Assembly: GCF_003725335.1 (NCBI RefSeq)
Contig: NZ_QIBY01000009.1
Span: 1 to 64,000 of the forward strand
Source of the DNA: Parvibacter caecicola
Lineage (GTDB): Bacteria > Actinomycetota > Coriobacteriia > Coriobacteriales > Eggerthellaceae
Direction of reading: 5' to 3'
Length of the DNA stretch: 64,000 bases
A program made the position numbers and the translations under genes. Positions 1-8,217 of the stretch are shown here, piece by piece. The notes below the pieces were generated by a model. The model searched no databases. It worked only from the letters and a program-made list of their open reading frames with translations, and had not been told where the DNA came from. Every line of letters begins with the position of its first letter. Position 1 is the stretch's first letter.

Positions 1-1155
1 CGCCCCGCCACTTCCCCCCAAGCTACCGCCCCCGCTCCGCGGGTGATGGTGCCGGCGTTGGGGGACGAGCCGCCGGCCCCGGCGGCGGAAGAGCCGAAGA
101 CGGTGGCCACCGCCGGCGCTTTCGGCAGCGCCACGGGCGTGTTCGAGCCGGTAGGGGACGAACTGCTGGAAGACGTTGCCGACCAGGAAATCTACGTGGA
201 GGACGCTGACGACTCCGATTACCAAAGCCAGATTACCGAAACCGGCGCGTTTGCCGGCCCTGGTTACGTGTCCATGCCCAAGTCGCGCCTGGGCCGTCTC
301 TTCGGCAAGCACCGCAACAAGGGCAAGAAGGCGGAAGAGGTAACCCCGCAGGAATGGCTGTCGGTGGACGAGAGCTTCGATGCCCGTTCGGTGGGCGCTG
401 CCCGCGGCGGCTGGGAGAGCTTCCGCGCCGAAGAGGAAGACCCTTACGAGGCCCTGAAAGAGTCCGCCGATTTCGGCTTTAACGATGACGACGACGTGCC
501 CAGCCACAACCGCCGCGGCCGCCATTGGAGCGGCGGCGCTTTCTCACGCGAGAGCCTGGGGCGCGTTTCCACCCGCTCTACCGATGAAGACCTCGACCTG
601 CCCGAAGACACTGGGCTGGACATCACCGCTTTGGCCGACGGCACCAGCGACGGTCTGGGGCAGTCGGCGCCGCAGGAGGCCCTGCGTGACGAAGTGGTGA
701 GCTTCTACAACCCTGCCGTGAACGTGGAGGTTTGGTTTGTGGCGCTGGGCGCCCAGCTGGCCGACAACGGCGGCATGCGCGCCTTCCTGGAGGAGCACGC
801 CCAGGATTTGCGCGGCGCCATCATCGTTGACCTGGAAGGCCTTGGCGCCGGCCAGCTCACCCTTATGGAAAAGGAAGGCAAGTTCCTGCACAAGAAGCCT
901 TCTTCCCGCATGGACCGCATTGTGCGCAAGGCCGCCTCGGCAGTGGGCATTTCCGTGGAGAAGGGCACGCAGTGCTGGAAGGACAGCGCTTCCGCCTTCG
1001 CCATGAAGCACGGCCATCAGGCCATGCACCTGGTGGGCCAGCTGGACGGCAAGCCCGCCTTCTTCGCCGAGCGCGACGATGTGGCTGAAAACGTGGACGA
1101 AGAAACCCTCTACGTGAACAGCGACTTCGTCATGGAGGTCCTCCGCAAGATTTAA
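1..1155 (+). CDS. M28-like peptidase domain protein, 5' end outside window
   Basis: The frame is open from the first base, so the true start lies upstream; the first in-window start candidates are GTG/ATG near 43. The visible N-terminal two thirds is an acidic, Pro/Ala-rich low-complexity stretch with one basic patch (RLGRLFGKHRNKGKK). The C-terminal ~145 residues (from VEVWFVALGAQLADNGGMR, through DLEGLGAG, to the end) resemble the C-terminal half of M28-type zinc aminopeptidases, as found in large membrane-anchored actinobacterial proteins. A membrane segment would be expected in the missing part. The stop abuts a palindromic repeat at 1156-1184 shared with the convergent LysR gene. Family assignment is moderate; substrate unknown. 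Confidence 0.6.
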   Translation, partial: RPATSPQATAPAPRVMVPALGDEPPAPAAEEPKTVATAGAFGSATGVFEPVGDELLEDVADQEIYVEDADDSDYQSQITETGAFAGPGYVSMPKSRLGRLFGKHRNKGKKAEEVTPQEWLSVDESFDARSVGAARGGWESFRAEEEDPYEALKESADFGFNDDDDVPSHNRRGRHWSGGAFSRESLGRVSTRSTDEDLDLPEDTGLDITALADGTSDGLGQSAPQEALRDEVVSFYNPAVNVEVWFVALGAQLADNGGMRAFLEEHAQDLRGAIIVDLEGLGAGQLTLMEKEGKFLHKKPSSRMDRIVRKAASAVGISVEKGTQCWKDSASAFAMKHGHQAMHLVGQLDGKPAFFAERDDVAENVDEETLYVNSDFVMEVLRKI

Positions 1156-1184
1156 TGAGACATTAGGGTTGTCCCTTTGTCTCA
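1156..1184. repeat. Palindromic repeat, family 3, copy 1
   Basis: TGAGAC...GTCTCA dyad around the core ATTAGGGTTGTCCCTT. It lies exactly between two convergent genes: it starts right after the TAA of the upstream gene, and its far end supplies the TGA stop of the LysR gene on the minus strand. It can form a hairpin on either strand and could serve as a bidirectional terminator. The same sequence occurs twice more as a head-to-head pair at 52499-52567. Confidence 0.8.
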
Positions 1185-2105
1185 TTCTTGGCTGCTCACG
1201 GTGGGGTTTTGGCGGATCACTTCTCGCAGTTGTTCCAGGTAGGCCACAAGCAGTGGAGAGGCGTTCCGCTGGCTGTGCATCAGGTAACCTACCGTCATGG
1301 TGATTTCCTCCTCCAGCGGAATGGACACGATGCCCGTGTGCATCTCTTCGGAAAGCACGCCGGTGGAGAGCGTGTAGCCGCTGTGGTTGGCAAGCAGGTT
1401 GGTGAGGGTGCCGCGGTCGGTGATGGCGATGTTCTTGCTGTGGGGCAGATAAGCCAGCGGCTCTTCCGCATAATACAGGGACGCCGAAGGGCCCTGCTCG
1501 AAGGAATAGCGCGGGTAGTCGGCCAAATCTTCCAGCTTCAGCACGGCGCTTTTCGCCAGCGGATGTTTCTCGCTCATGAATACGTGGGTACGGGCTGAGA
1601 ACAGCGGGGTGAAGGTGAGGTGCGAATCGGCAAAAGCCTTCATCAGCACCCGCTCGTTGAAGCTGTCCAAGTACAGAATGCCGGCATCGCTGCGGAACGT
1701 GGCCACGTCGGAGATAATCTGGGCCGTGGTGGTTTCCCGCAAGATGAAGTCGTACTCGTCGCCGGCGAAGCGGTCGGCTACTTCCATGAACGCCTGCAGG
1801 CTGAAGGCGTAGTGCTGGGTGCTCACCGCAAGCCGCGCGAACGACTGCTGGGCCGGCGAATAGCGCTCCTCGATCATAGAAACCTGTTCCATCACCTGCC
1901 GCGCGTAACTGACCAGTTCGGCGCCGTCATTGGTGAGGGCCACGCCGCGGTTGTTGCGGGTGAAGATGGTAATGCCCAGCTCCCGTTCCAAATCCTTTAT
2001 GGCGGTGGACAGGTTGGACTGCGATGCGTACAGGCTGGCGGCGGCTTTGTTGATGGAGCCGTATTCCGCCACGGCAATGAGGTAGCGCAGTTGCTGCAGG
2101 GTCAC
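1182..2105 (-). CDS. LysR-family transcriptional regulator
   Basis: About 307 residues with an N-terminal winged helix-turn-helix (LQQLRYLIAVAEYGSINKAAASLYASQSNLS) followed by a periplasmic-binding-fold effector domain. The GTG at 2105 is preferred because GGAGA lies just upstream; an ATG at 2126 is in frame but has no ribosome binding site. It is divergent from the CoA ligase at 2266 and probably controls it and the following gene. Its effector domain is visibly related to the stand-alone protein at 3602-4258 (shared ITDR.TLT/CTDRASLT and FEQGPSA/FDQGPDA blocks), suggesting that both sense related ligands. The ligand is unknown. Confidence 0.9.
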   Translation of the reverse strand: MTLQQLRYLIAVAEYGSINKAAASLYASQSNLSTAIKDLERELGITIFTRNNRGVALTNDGAELVSYARQVMEQVSMIEERYSPAQQSFARLAVSTQHYAFSLQAFMEVADRFAGDEYDFILRETTTAQIISDVATFRSDAGILYLDSFNERVLMKAFADSHLTFTPLFSARTHVFMSEKHPLAKSAVLKLEDLADYPRYSFEQGPSASLYYAEEPLAYLPHSKNIAITDRGTLTNLLANHSGYTLSTGVLSEEMHTGIVSIPLEEEITMTVGYLMHSQRNASPLLVAYLEQLREVIRQNPTVSSQE

Positions 2106-2186
2106 GACATCTCCTATCATCTGCATGGCCGTTAACTTAGCTATCTATACTACCGAACGAACTCAATCGAAACAATGAATAATCAG

Positions 2187-2230
2187 GCACCTTGTGAAAA
2201 GCCCCCGAGAGTGGTTTCATTCACAGGTGC
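2187..2230. promoter_or_regulatory. Inverted repeat in the LysR/ligase divergent region
   Basis: GCACCTTGTGAA (2187-2198) and TTCACAGGTGC (2220-2230) are near-perfect inverted arms separated by 21 bp, directly upstream of the ligase. This could be the LysR operator or a 5'-UTR hairpin. LysR sites are usually interrupted dyads close to the target promoter, which fits; no footprint evidence is available. Confidence 0.45.
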
Positions 2231-2265
2231 GATTTTTCCCAAAGCGAGTTTAGGAGCGCGGCCTT

Positions 2266-3609
2266 ATGGCAAAGAAGAACATTCCCTACGACCAGAAATA
2301 CTACGACCCGGAGATAGAGTGCATGCCGCGCCCGCAGCTGGAAGAGATGCAGCTGCAGCGGCTGAAGGAAATGGTGCGCTACGCCTACGACAACACGGTG
2401 TACTACAAGCGCACCTTCGACGAAGCCGGCGTTTCCCCCGACGACATCCAAACGCTGGAGGACATCCAGAAGTTCCCCTTCATAGACAAGAAAACCGAGC
2501 GCGACACCCAGCATGTGGGATCGTTCTTCGGTGAGATGTGCTCGGTTCCGGAAGAGGAAGTGGTGTTCATGGCCACGTCGTCCGGCTCCACCGGCGTGCC
2601 CACGGTAAGCCCCTTCACCCAGGAGGACTTCGACTTGTGGCAAGACACCGAGGCGCGGCTGTTCTGGCAGGCGGGCATGCGCCCCAACGATCGCTACGTG
2701 CACGGCCTGAACTTCGCCCTGTACGTGGGCGGCCCCGACGTGATTGGCGCGCAACGGCTGGGGGCCCTGGCCATCTGGGTGGGCGCGGTGCCCTCCGACC
2801 GCCTGCTGTTCGTGCTGAAGCAGTACCAGCCCACTGTCATCTGGACCAGCCCCTCTTACGCCTGGACGCTGGGAGAGAAGGCGAAGGAAAAAGGCTACGA
2901 CCCCAAAACCGACTTCTCCATCCACACCATCATCGTGGCCGGCGAGCCGGGCGGATCCATCAAGTCCACCCGCGAGGCCATCGAGGATTTGTGGGGGGCG
3001 AAGGTGGTGGACTTCTTCGGCCTGTCCGACATCTACGGTGCTTGCGCCGCCATGTGCGAGGCGAAGGACGGCCTGCACATCGTGGAGGACCAGATTCTGG
3101 TGGAAACGGTAGACCCCGCCACCGGCGAGGTGCTTGAGCCGGGCCAGCTGGGCGAGCTGGTGTACACCACCCTTACGAAAAAGGCGCGCCCCATGATCCG
3201 CTTCCGCACCGGCGACATCGGCTATGTGACCAACGACCCCTGCGAGTGCGGCCGCACCCTGGCCCGCATCCACATCACCGGCCGTAAGGACGAGATGTTC
3301 ATCGTGGGCGCCGTGAATGTGTTCCCCACCGATATCGAATACGTGGTGCGCGCCGAGAAGGGGCTCACTGGCGAATACTCCATTCGCGTGTACGACCAGG
3401 ACTTCACCACCAAATACGAGGTGTCGGTGGAGCGGGCCCAAGGTTCCGCCGAGCCTTACGACGAGGTGGCCCGCCGTGTGGAAGGGGCGCTGAAAACCCA
3501 CACCGGCGTGCGTCCGTCGAAGGTTATCGTGTACGATGCAGGCAAGCTGGGCACCTCTTCCGAGCACAAGGCCAGCCGCTTCGTCGATGAAAGGAAGAAC
3601 AATGGCTAA
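2266..3609 (+). CDS. Phenylacetate-CoA ligase family (PaaK-type) enzyme
   Basis: A 447-residue AMP-forming ligase that would activate a carboxylic acid to its CoA thioester. The phosphate loop SSGSTGVPT is at about residues 105-113, the adenylate-binding block FFGLSDIYG near 250, and the RFRTGD/GRKDEMFIVGAVNVFP hinge region near 310-345. Length matches PaaK-like enzymes (about 430-450). The start has AGGAG 8-10 bases upstream. Its last 8 bases overlap the next gene (ATGGCTAA), so the two are probably translationally coupled. PaaK-family members act on phenylacetate and other aryl acids; the actual substrate cannot be read from sequence. The downstream 2-oxoacid:ferredoxin oxidoreductase makes acyl-CoAs from 2-oxoacids, so an aryl-acid role in redox balancing is conceivable but inferred. 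Confidence 0.88.
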   Translation: MAKKNIPYDQKYYDPEIECMPRPQLEEMQLQRLKEMVRYAYDNTVYYKRTFDEAGVSPDDIQTLEDIQKFPFIDKKTERDTQHVGSFFGEMCSVPEEEVVFMATSSGSTGVPTVSPFTQEDFDLWQDTEARLFWQAGMRPNDRYVHGLNFALYVGGPDVIGAQRLGALAIWVGAVPSDRLLFVLKQYQPTVIWTSPSYAWTLGEKAKEKGYDPKTDFSIHTIIVAGEPGGSIKSTREAIEDLWGAKVVDFFGLSDIYGACAAMCEAKDGLHIVEDQILVETVDPATGEVLEPGQLGELVYTTLTKKARPMIRFRTGDIGYVTNDPCECGRTLARIHITGRKDEMFIVGAVNVFPTDIEYVVRAEKGLTGEYSIRVYDQDFTTKYEVSVERAQGSAEPYDEVARRVEGALKTHTGVRPSKVIVYDAGKLGTSSEHKASRFVDERKNNG

Positions 3610-4258
3610 GACCTTCTCCATTTCCGGGCAGCATTACCTGTTCGACGTGCAAACTTTCGCCCAGGTGGTGCTGGCCACCGGTGGCGAGGAGTACCACTAT
3701 TCGCTGCTGGACCGCACCACCCAGGGGGTCATCGACGACGTGGCCAACGGCGTGAGCGACCTGGGCGTGATTATGGAAACCTCTGAAACTGCCCAGCAGC
3801 TGAACGAGGTGCTGGCCCAGCGCGGGCTTGAGTTCGTGGAGCTGATCACCAGCGCCCCCCGTGTGGCGCTGCCCGCCAGCCACCCCATGGTGAACAAGCA
3901 GAAGTTGACGCTGGAGGACATGGAAGGCTGGCCCTACGTGTACTTCGACCAAGGGCCGGACGCGCCAGAGTTCTTCTACGAAGAAGCCCTGGCGTCGGTG
4001 CCGCGGGGCAAGACCATCGCCTGCACCGACCGCGCCTCCCTCACTGAATTGATTGTGGCGCTGAACGGCTACACCGTCACCAGCGGCATTTTGGTGGGCA
4101 TCACCGACGGCAGCGCCCTCACCACCGTGGCGCTGGATACCGACGAGCGGCTGCAGCTGGGTTACATCGTGCGCCGCGGTGCCGCCATCAGCGAACTGGA
4201 GCAGAAGTTCCTCGAAAAGCTGAAGAAGAACCTGGAGAAGTACGCGGTGTTCAACTAG
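3602..4258 (+). CDS. Stand-alone LysR effector-binding domain, no helix-turn-helix
   Basis: 218 residues that align by eye with residues ~90-300 of the LysR regulator at 1182-2105: FSISGQHYLFDVQTFAQVV matches the LAVSTQHYAFSLQAFMEVA region, and FDQGPDAPEFFYEE and CTDRASLTELI match FEQGPSASLYYAEE and ITDRGTLTNLL. No DNA-binding domain precedes it: the ATG at 3602 overlaps the end of the ligase gene. The region upstream in frame is ligase sequence, so this is not a simple N-terminal truncation in place. It may be a ligand sponge, a partner for the divergent LysR protein, or an allosteric partner of the ligase. No signal peptide is seen, so it should be cytosolic. Confidence 0.8.
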   Translation: MAKTFSISGQHYLFDVQTFAQVVLATGGEEYHYSLLDRTTQGVIDDVANGVSDLGVIMETSETAQQLNEVLAQRGLEFVELITSAPRVALPASHPMVNKQKLTLEDMEGWPYVYFDQGPDAPEFFYEEALASVPRGKTIACTDRASLTELIVALNGYTVTSGILVGITDGSALTTVALDTDERLQLGYIVRRGAAISELEQKFLEKLKKNLEKYAVFN

Positions 4259-4720
4259 GGCCGCGGTAGACGCGAGCGGGGTTTACGGCTGCGGACGCCG
4301 GTTCGCCAACGGACGCAATGGCGATGAGCTGGGCATCGGATGCAATGGGCTATGATTTGGCAGCTGCATTTTCGTAGGGCCGAGATTCTATCTCGGCCTA
4401 AAGCTGCAGCCCCGCACGGGCCGTCCGTTTAGGCAGAGATAGAATCTCTGCCCTACGAGTTCCGCCTGCGGGGTCGTTGTGGGCGGGCCGTTTGTTTGGG
4501 CAGAGAGGGGGTCTCTGCCCTACGAGTCGGGCCTGTGAGCACATTGTAGACGGGCTGGTTCAGTAGCTGGGATGGAGATTTGGCCACCTGTCGGGCCGGC
4601 CCATCTGCAAAACGGGGCGGGGCGCGGGCGTGCAAGCCGGCGCACCGCTTTTTTGTGGGGGATTGCTATATCATGGGAGGCAAGGGCACCGGCCCCGTTC
4701 CCCTGAGGGAGAGGTTATTC
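4259..4720. repeat. Intergenic region with three copies of palindromic repeat family 1
   Basis: No credible gene in these 460 bases. Three copies of a 27-28 bp hairpin repeat (core GCAGAGATTCTATCTCTGC or variants, with TCGTAGG at one end) lie at 4373-4399, 4431-4458 and 4498-4525. The first is in the opposite orientation to the other two. The arms vary together (GGCCGAGA/TCTCGGCC in copy 1), so pairing is preserved although sequence differs. The same repeat recurs inside the two genes that follow. Confidence 0.85.
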
Positions 4721-5935
4721 ATGATAGAAGTTCTGTGGCACGGCCGCGGGGGCCAAGGGGCCTTCACGGCGGCGCGGCTTTTAGGGGCCGCCGCTTCGCT
4801 GGAGGAGGGCGCCCATGCGCTGGCCTTCCCCTCTTTCGGCCCCGAGCGGCGCGGCGCCCCCATGCGGGCGTTCACGAAGTTTTCCCGCGAACCCATCGGC
4901 GATCGCTCTGCTATCCAGCGGGCGGATTTCGTGGTGTACCTGGACGAAACTCTGCTGCAGCCGGGGTGGCAGCAAGAGTTGAAGCCCGGTGGCCGGGTGC
5001 TGGTGAATTCCTGCCAGCAGTTCGGCGACGAGCGCATCGTGGCCATCGACGCCAACGGCATTTCCACGGCGCTTTTGGGGCGCCCTATTCCCAACACGGT
5101 GTTTCTGGGGGCGCTAACGGTGCTGTGCCCCTCCGTCACCGAGGCGGCGGTAAAGGAAGCCATTGCCCAGTACATGCCGGAAAAGCTGTATCAGAAGAAC
5201 TGGGCCGTAGTGGACGAGGCAGTGCGCACGATGAGCGCGGCGGCAGAGATAGAATCTCTGCCCTACGAAAATACCTGTCCTACGGCCGCCGACGATGATG
5301 GCGACGAGGGCGCCGCTTTCGCCCTTCAGACGGCAGACGGGCAAGGCTCGCATGGCGAAGACGCCCCCGCCCTTCGTAGGGCAGAGATTCTATCTTTGCC
5401 TAAAAAGCAACCGGAAGCAGCTTGCTCCACTCAACCGATTGCCAAGATCAGCCAGGCAGTGGCTATCTCCGGCGCCGATTCCTTGTTGGCAAAGAAGACA
5501 CAGACAGAACCGCTGCCCCACGAAGGCCTGCCGAAAGCCCATTGCCGTTCCGCGGCGTCGTCCCCGGTTGCGCCGGGCATTCGCTGCCGGCTGCGTGATT
5601 CCGCCGATGCGGCGGCGCCCTCGCTCAACCCGGCGGAATTCGCCAAGAACACCTGTTACGCGGCGGGCCACTTGGTGACGAAAAACGCCGGCTGGCGCAA
5701 CCAGCGACCCGTAATAGACGGCGCCGCTTGCACCCTGTGCCTGCAATGCTATCTGTACTGCCCCGACGGCACCATCTTCAAAGTCCGCGACGAAGGCGGC
5801 CAAACCGCGGGGCTTTCCATCGACTACGATTTCTGCAAAGGCTGCGGCGTGTGCGCCCGCGCTTGCCGCTTCGGCGCCATCGCCATGGTGGACGAGGCCC
5901 AGGCCCTGGCGGTCGAGAAGGGCGGTACCCGATGA
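4721..5935 (+). CDS. 2-oxoacid:ferredoxin oxidoreductase, fused gamma-delta subunit
   Basis: 404 residues. Residues 1-~175 are the gamma domain (MIEVLWHGRGGQG, then FGPERRGAPM). Residues ~310-404 are a two-cluster ferredoxin (delta) domain with CTLCLQCYLYCP and CKGCGVCARACRFG, binding two [4Fe-4S] clusters. Between them lies a ~135-residue low-complexity linker, longer than seen in ordinary fusions, holding two in-frame copies of the palindromic repeat (5241-5268 and 5375-5401) that encode AEIESLPYE and RRAEILSLPKK. The start at 4721 follows GGGAGAGG; in-frame codons upstream are non-conserved. The stop overlaps the alpha-subunit start (ATGA). With the alpha and beta subunits it would oxidise a 2-oxoacid plus CoA to acyl-CoA, CO2 and reduced ferredoxin in the cytoplasm. 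Confidence 0.9.
   Translation: MIEVLWHGRGGQGAFTAARLLGAAASLEEGAHALAFPSFGPERRGAPMRAFTKFSREPIGDRSAIQRADFVVYLDETLLQPGWQQELKPGGRVLVNSCQQFGDERIVAIDANGISTALLGRPIPNTVFLGALTVLCPSVTEAAVKEAIAQYMPEKLYQKNWAVVDEAVRTMSAAAEIESLPYENTCPTAADDDGDEGAAFALQTADGQGSHGEDAPALRRAEILSLPKKQPEAACSTQPIAKISQAVAISGADSLLAKKTQTEPLPHEGLPKAHCRSAASSPVAPGIRCRLRDSADAAAPSLNPAEFAKNTCYAAGHLVTKNAGWRNQRPVIDGAACTLCLQCYLYCPDGTIFKVRDEGGQTAGLSIDYDFCKGCGVCARACRFGAIAMVDEAQALAVEKGGTR
5241..5268. repeat. Family 1 palindromic repeat inside the gamma-delta gene, copy 4
   Basis: Inserted in frame in the linker of the fused subunit and read as AEIESLPYE. Nearly identical to the intergenic copy at 4431-4458. Confidence 0.88.
5375..5401. repeat. Family 1 palindromic repeat inside the gamma-delta gene, copy 5
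   Basis: Opposite orientation to copy 4, read in frame as RRAEILSLPKK. One mismatch in the second arm (CTTTGCC instead of CTCTGCC). Confidence 0.87.
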
Positions 5936-7302
5936 AGCGTTTTCTTTCCGGCGACGAGGCCTTTGCCGAAGGGGTGCGCCTGGCGCGGCCGGCGGTGATT
6001 TCCGCCTATCCCATCACGCCGCAAACGGTGGTGGTGGAGCGGCTTTCCGAAATGGTGGAAAGTGGCCAGCTGAACGCCCATTACGTGCATGTGGAATCGG
6101 AGCACTCGGCGCTGTCCTGCGCCATGGGGGCCTCCGCCACTGGCGCGCGCACCTTCACCGCCACCTCCAGTCAGGGGCTTTTGTACATGGCCGAGGTGCT
6201 TACCTACGCGGCGGGCGGCCGGTTCCCCATTGTGATGATGAACGCCAACCGCGCCACCGCCCTGCCGTGGAACATCTACGGCGACCAGCGGGACAGCCTG
6301 GCCCTGCTGGATCATGGCTGGATTCAGGTGTACGCCCAGGACAACCAGGAGGCGCTGGACCTGGCGCTAATGGCTTACGCCGTGGCCGAGCACCCCAGCG
6401 TCAGCCTGCCGGTGATGGTGAACATCGACGGCTTCGCCCTCACCCACACCTATGAGGCGGTGGACATTCCCGAGCAGCAACAGGCGGATGAGTTTCTGCC
6501 CCCGTACGAAACCCGCAACCGTTTCGATTTCGAGCAGCCGGTGAACCTGGGCTATTCCGCCGGCCCCGAATTCAACCGCCACTACCAGTATTGGCACCAT
6601 CGAGACATGTTGGCGGCAGAGACGGTCATCGACGAAGTGGAGCAGCGCTTCGCCCAGGTGATGGGGCGCCAATACGGTGGCATGGCGGAGGAGTACCGCA
6701 CCGCCGATGCCCAGCTGGTGCTGGTGTGCGTGGGCAGCGTGGCCGGGCAGGTGCGCCAGGTGGTGGATCAGCTGCGGGACCAGGGCGTGCCCTGCGGCAT
6801 GGTGCGGTTGCGCTACCTACGCCCCTTCCCCGCGCAACGCCTGAACCAGCTGCTGGCGGGCAAGGCGGCGGTGGGCGTCCTGGAGAAGGACATCTCCTTC
6901 GGCGCCGAGGGCACGGTGTTCACCAATGTAAATTCCGCGCTGGCCCAAGGGGGCAACGGCGCGCCTACCATGAACTTCATCGGCGGCCTGGGGGGCGACG
7001 ACATCACCGCCGCCCAGATTCGCAACGCCTTCGCCCGCCTTGCGGCGCTGGTAGAGAGCGATCAGCGCGCAAAAGGGGCGCCGGCTGCTGGCTCGCAATG
7101 GGCGGAGGCGGCTGCGGGGAAAGCGTCCGCTTCCACACCAGACCCCGTACCAACTGGAATTCGTAGGGCAGAGATTCTATCCCTGCCTCAGCGTGTGGCC
7201 GACGAATATCCACGCCCGGGCCAACCCGGCGCCACAAGCTCTGCACATTCCTCCAACTGCGTGGTGTTTCTGGGGGTAGACGATGAGGGGGAGGTGGCCT
7301 AA
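5932..7302 (+). CDS. 2-oxoacid:ferredoxin oxidoreductase, alpha subunit
   Basis: 456 residues; homologues are usually near 390. The N-terminus (SAYPITPQT, then HVESEHSALS) and ATSSQGLLYM are typical of the alpha (PorA/VorA) pyrimidine-binding domain, and GVLEKDISFGAEG marks the C-terminal CoA-binding-type domain. After the conserved body (about residue 380) comes a ~60-residue low-complexity tail with repeat copy 6 in frame (7162-7188, read RRAEILSLPQR), and then a short plausible native end (CVVFLGVDDEGEVA). It starts within the gamma-delta stop (ATGA) and is followed immediately by the beta gene, so the three form one transcription unit in gamma-delta/alpha/beta order. Pyruvate, branched 2-oxoacids or aryl 2-oxoacids are all possible substrates. 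Confidence 0.9.
   Translation: MKRFLSGDEAFAEGVRLARPAVISAYPITPQTVVVERLSEMVESGQLNAHYVHVESEHSALSCAMGASATGARTFTATSSQGLLYMAEVLTYAAGGRFPIVMMNANRATALPWNIYGDQRDSLALLDHGWIQVYAQDNQEALDLALMAYAVAEHPSVSLPVMVNIDGFALTHTYEAVDIPEQQQADEFLPPYETRNRFDFEQPVNLGYSAGPEFNRHYQYWHHRDMLAAETVIDEVEQRFAQVMGRQYGGMAEEYRTADAQLVLVCVGSVAGQVRQVVDQLRDQGVPCGMVRLRYLRPFPAQRLNQLLAGKAAVGVLEKDISFGAEGTVFTNVNSALAQGGNGAPTMNFIGGLGGDDITAAQIRNAFARLAALVESDQRAKGAPAAGSQWAEAAAGKASASTPDPVPTGIRRAEILSLPQRVADEYPRPGQPGATSSAHSSNCVVFLGVDDEGEVA
7162..7188. repeat. Family 1 palindromic repeat inside the alpha-subunit gene, copy 6
   Basis: Read in frame as RRAEILSLPQR near the C-terminus of the alpha subunit, in the same reading phase and orientation as copy 5. 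Confidence 0.88.
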
Positions 7303-8217
7303 ATGCCGGCGAACGCCAAAACCATTTCCGATGACGAGCTGTTTTACGGCCACAAGGCCTGCGCCGGTTGCGGCGGCAGCTTGGCGGTGCGGGCGGCCCT
7401 GAAGGTGCTGGGGCCCAACGCCGTGTGCGCCCTGCCGGCCGGCTGCATGAGCGCGGTGGGCTTCAATTTTCCGCAACTTTGCTTCGCCAACAACGCCATG
7501 ATCACCCCCTTCGCCGCCACGGCCAGCGTGCTTTCCGGCATAGCGGCAGGGCTTGAGGCCCAGGGGAAGAGCCCGGCCGAGTACCCGGTGGTAGGCTTCG
7601 CCGGCGATGGCGGCACGGCCGACATCGGGCTGCAGGCGCTGTCCGGCGCCATCGACCGCAACGACGACATACTATATATATGCTATGACAACGAGGCCTA
7701 CATGAACACGGGCATCCAGAAAAGCTCGCTCACCCCGTTCGGCGCCTCAACAACCACCACGCCCGCCGGCCGCAACGTGCGCGGCTGCGCCACCCAGAAG
7801 AAAAACCTGTTCGAGATAGTGGCTGCCCACGACATCCCCTACGCCGCCACCGCTTCCATCGGCTATCTGCCCGATTACCTGGCGAAGGTGGAGAAGGCGG
7901 CGTCCATTCGCGGCACCAAGTTCATCCAGGTGATAGCCCCGTGTCCCACTGGGTGGGGGACGGCGGTGGACGCGACGGTGGACATCGCCAAAGAGATGGT
8001 GGACTGCGGCCTGTGGCCCCTGCTGGAATACGAGGGCAGCGCTGTGAGCGGACAGCCAGCCGGTCGTTTGACGGTGAGCCGCCGTCCTCGCCAGTTTTCG
8101 CCGGTGGAGCACTACGTGCGCAGCCAAGGGCGGTTCAAGGCCCTCACCGATGAGGAGGTGGCCGGGGTGCAGCAGTTCCGCGACAACCTGTGGCAGCGCC
8201 TCGAAGCCCGGTTGTAA
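7303..8217 (+). CDS. 2-oxoacid:ferredoxin oxidoreductase, TPP-binding beta subunit
   Basis: 304 residues, normal length for the family. CAGCGGSLAVRA near the start carries the cysteines typical of PorB-type subunits. The thiamine diphosphate motif runs from GDGGTADIG to YDNEAYMNTG; YMNTGIQKSSLTPFGA is characteristic of pyruvate/2-oxoisovalerate-type rather than 2-oxoglutarate-type enzymes. Further cysteines (CATQKKN, IAPCPTGW) match the family. It starts directly after the alpha stop. No inserted repeat is present here, unlike in its two partners. Confidence 0.92.
   Translation: MPANAKTISDDELFYGHKACAGCGGSLAVRAALKVLGPNAVCALPAGCMSAVGFNFPQLCFANNAMITPFAATASVLSGIAAGLEAQGKSPAEYPVVGFAGDGGTADIGLQALSGAIDRNDDILYICYDNEAYMNTGIQKSSLTPFGASTTTTPAGRNVRGCATQKKNLFEIVAAHDIPYAATASIGYLPDYLAKVEKAASIRGTKFIQVIAPCPTGWGTAVDATVDIAKEMVDCGLWPLLEYEGSAVSGQPAGRLTVSRRPRQFSPVEHYVRSQGRFKALTDEEVAGVQQFRDNLWQRLEARL

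Noticed and set aside
2221..3621. 466-codon open frame antisense to the CoA ligase
   Set aside because: His/Val/Gly-rich translation typical of the complement of a high-GC gene; the sense strand has clear ligase motifs.
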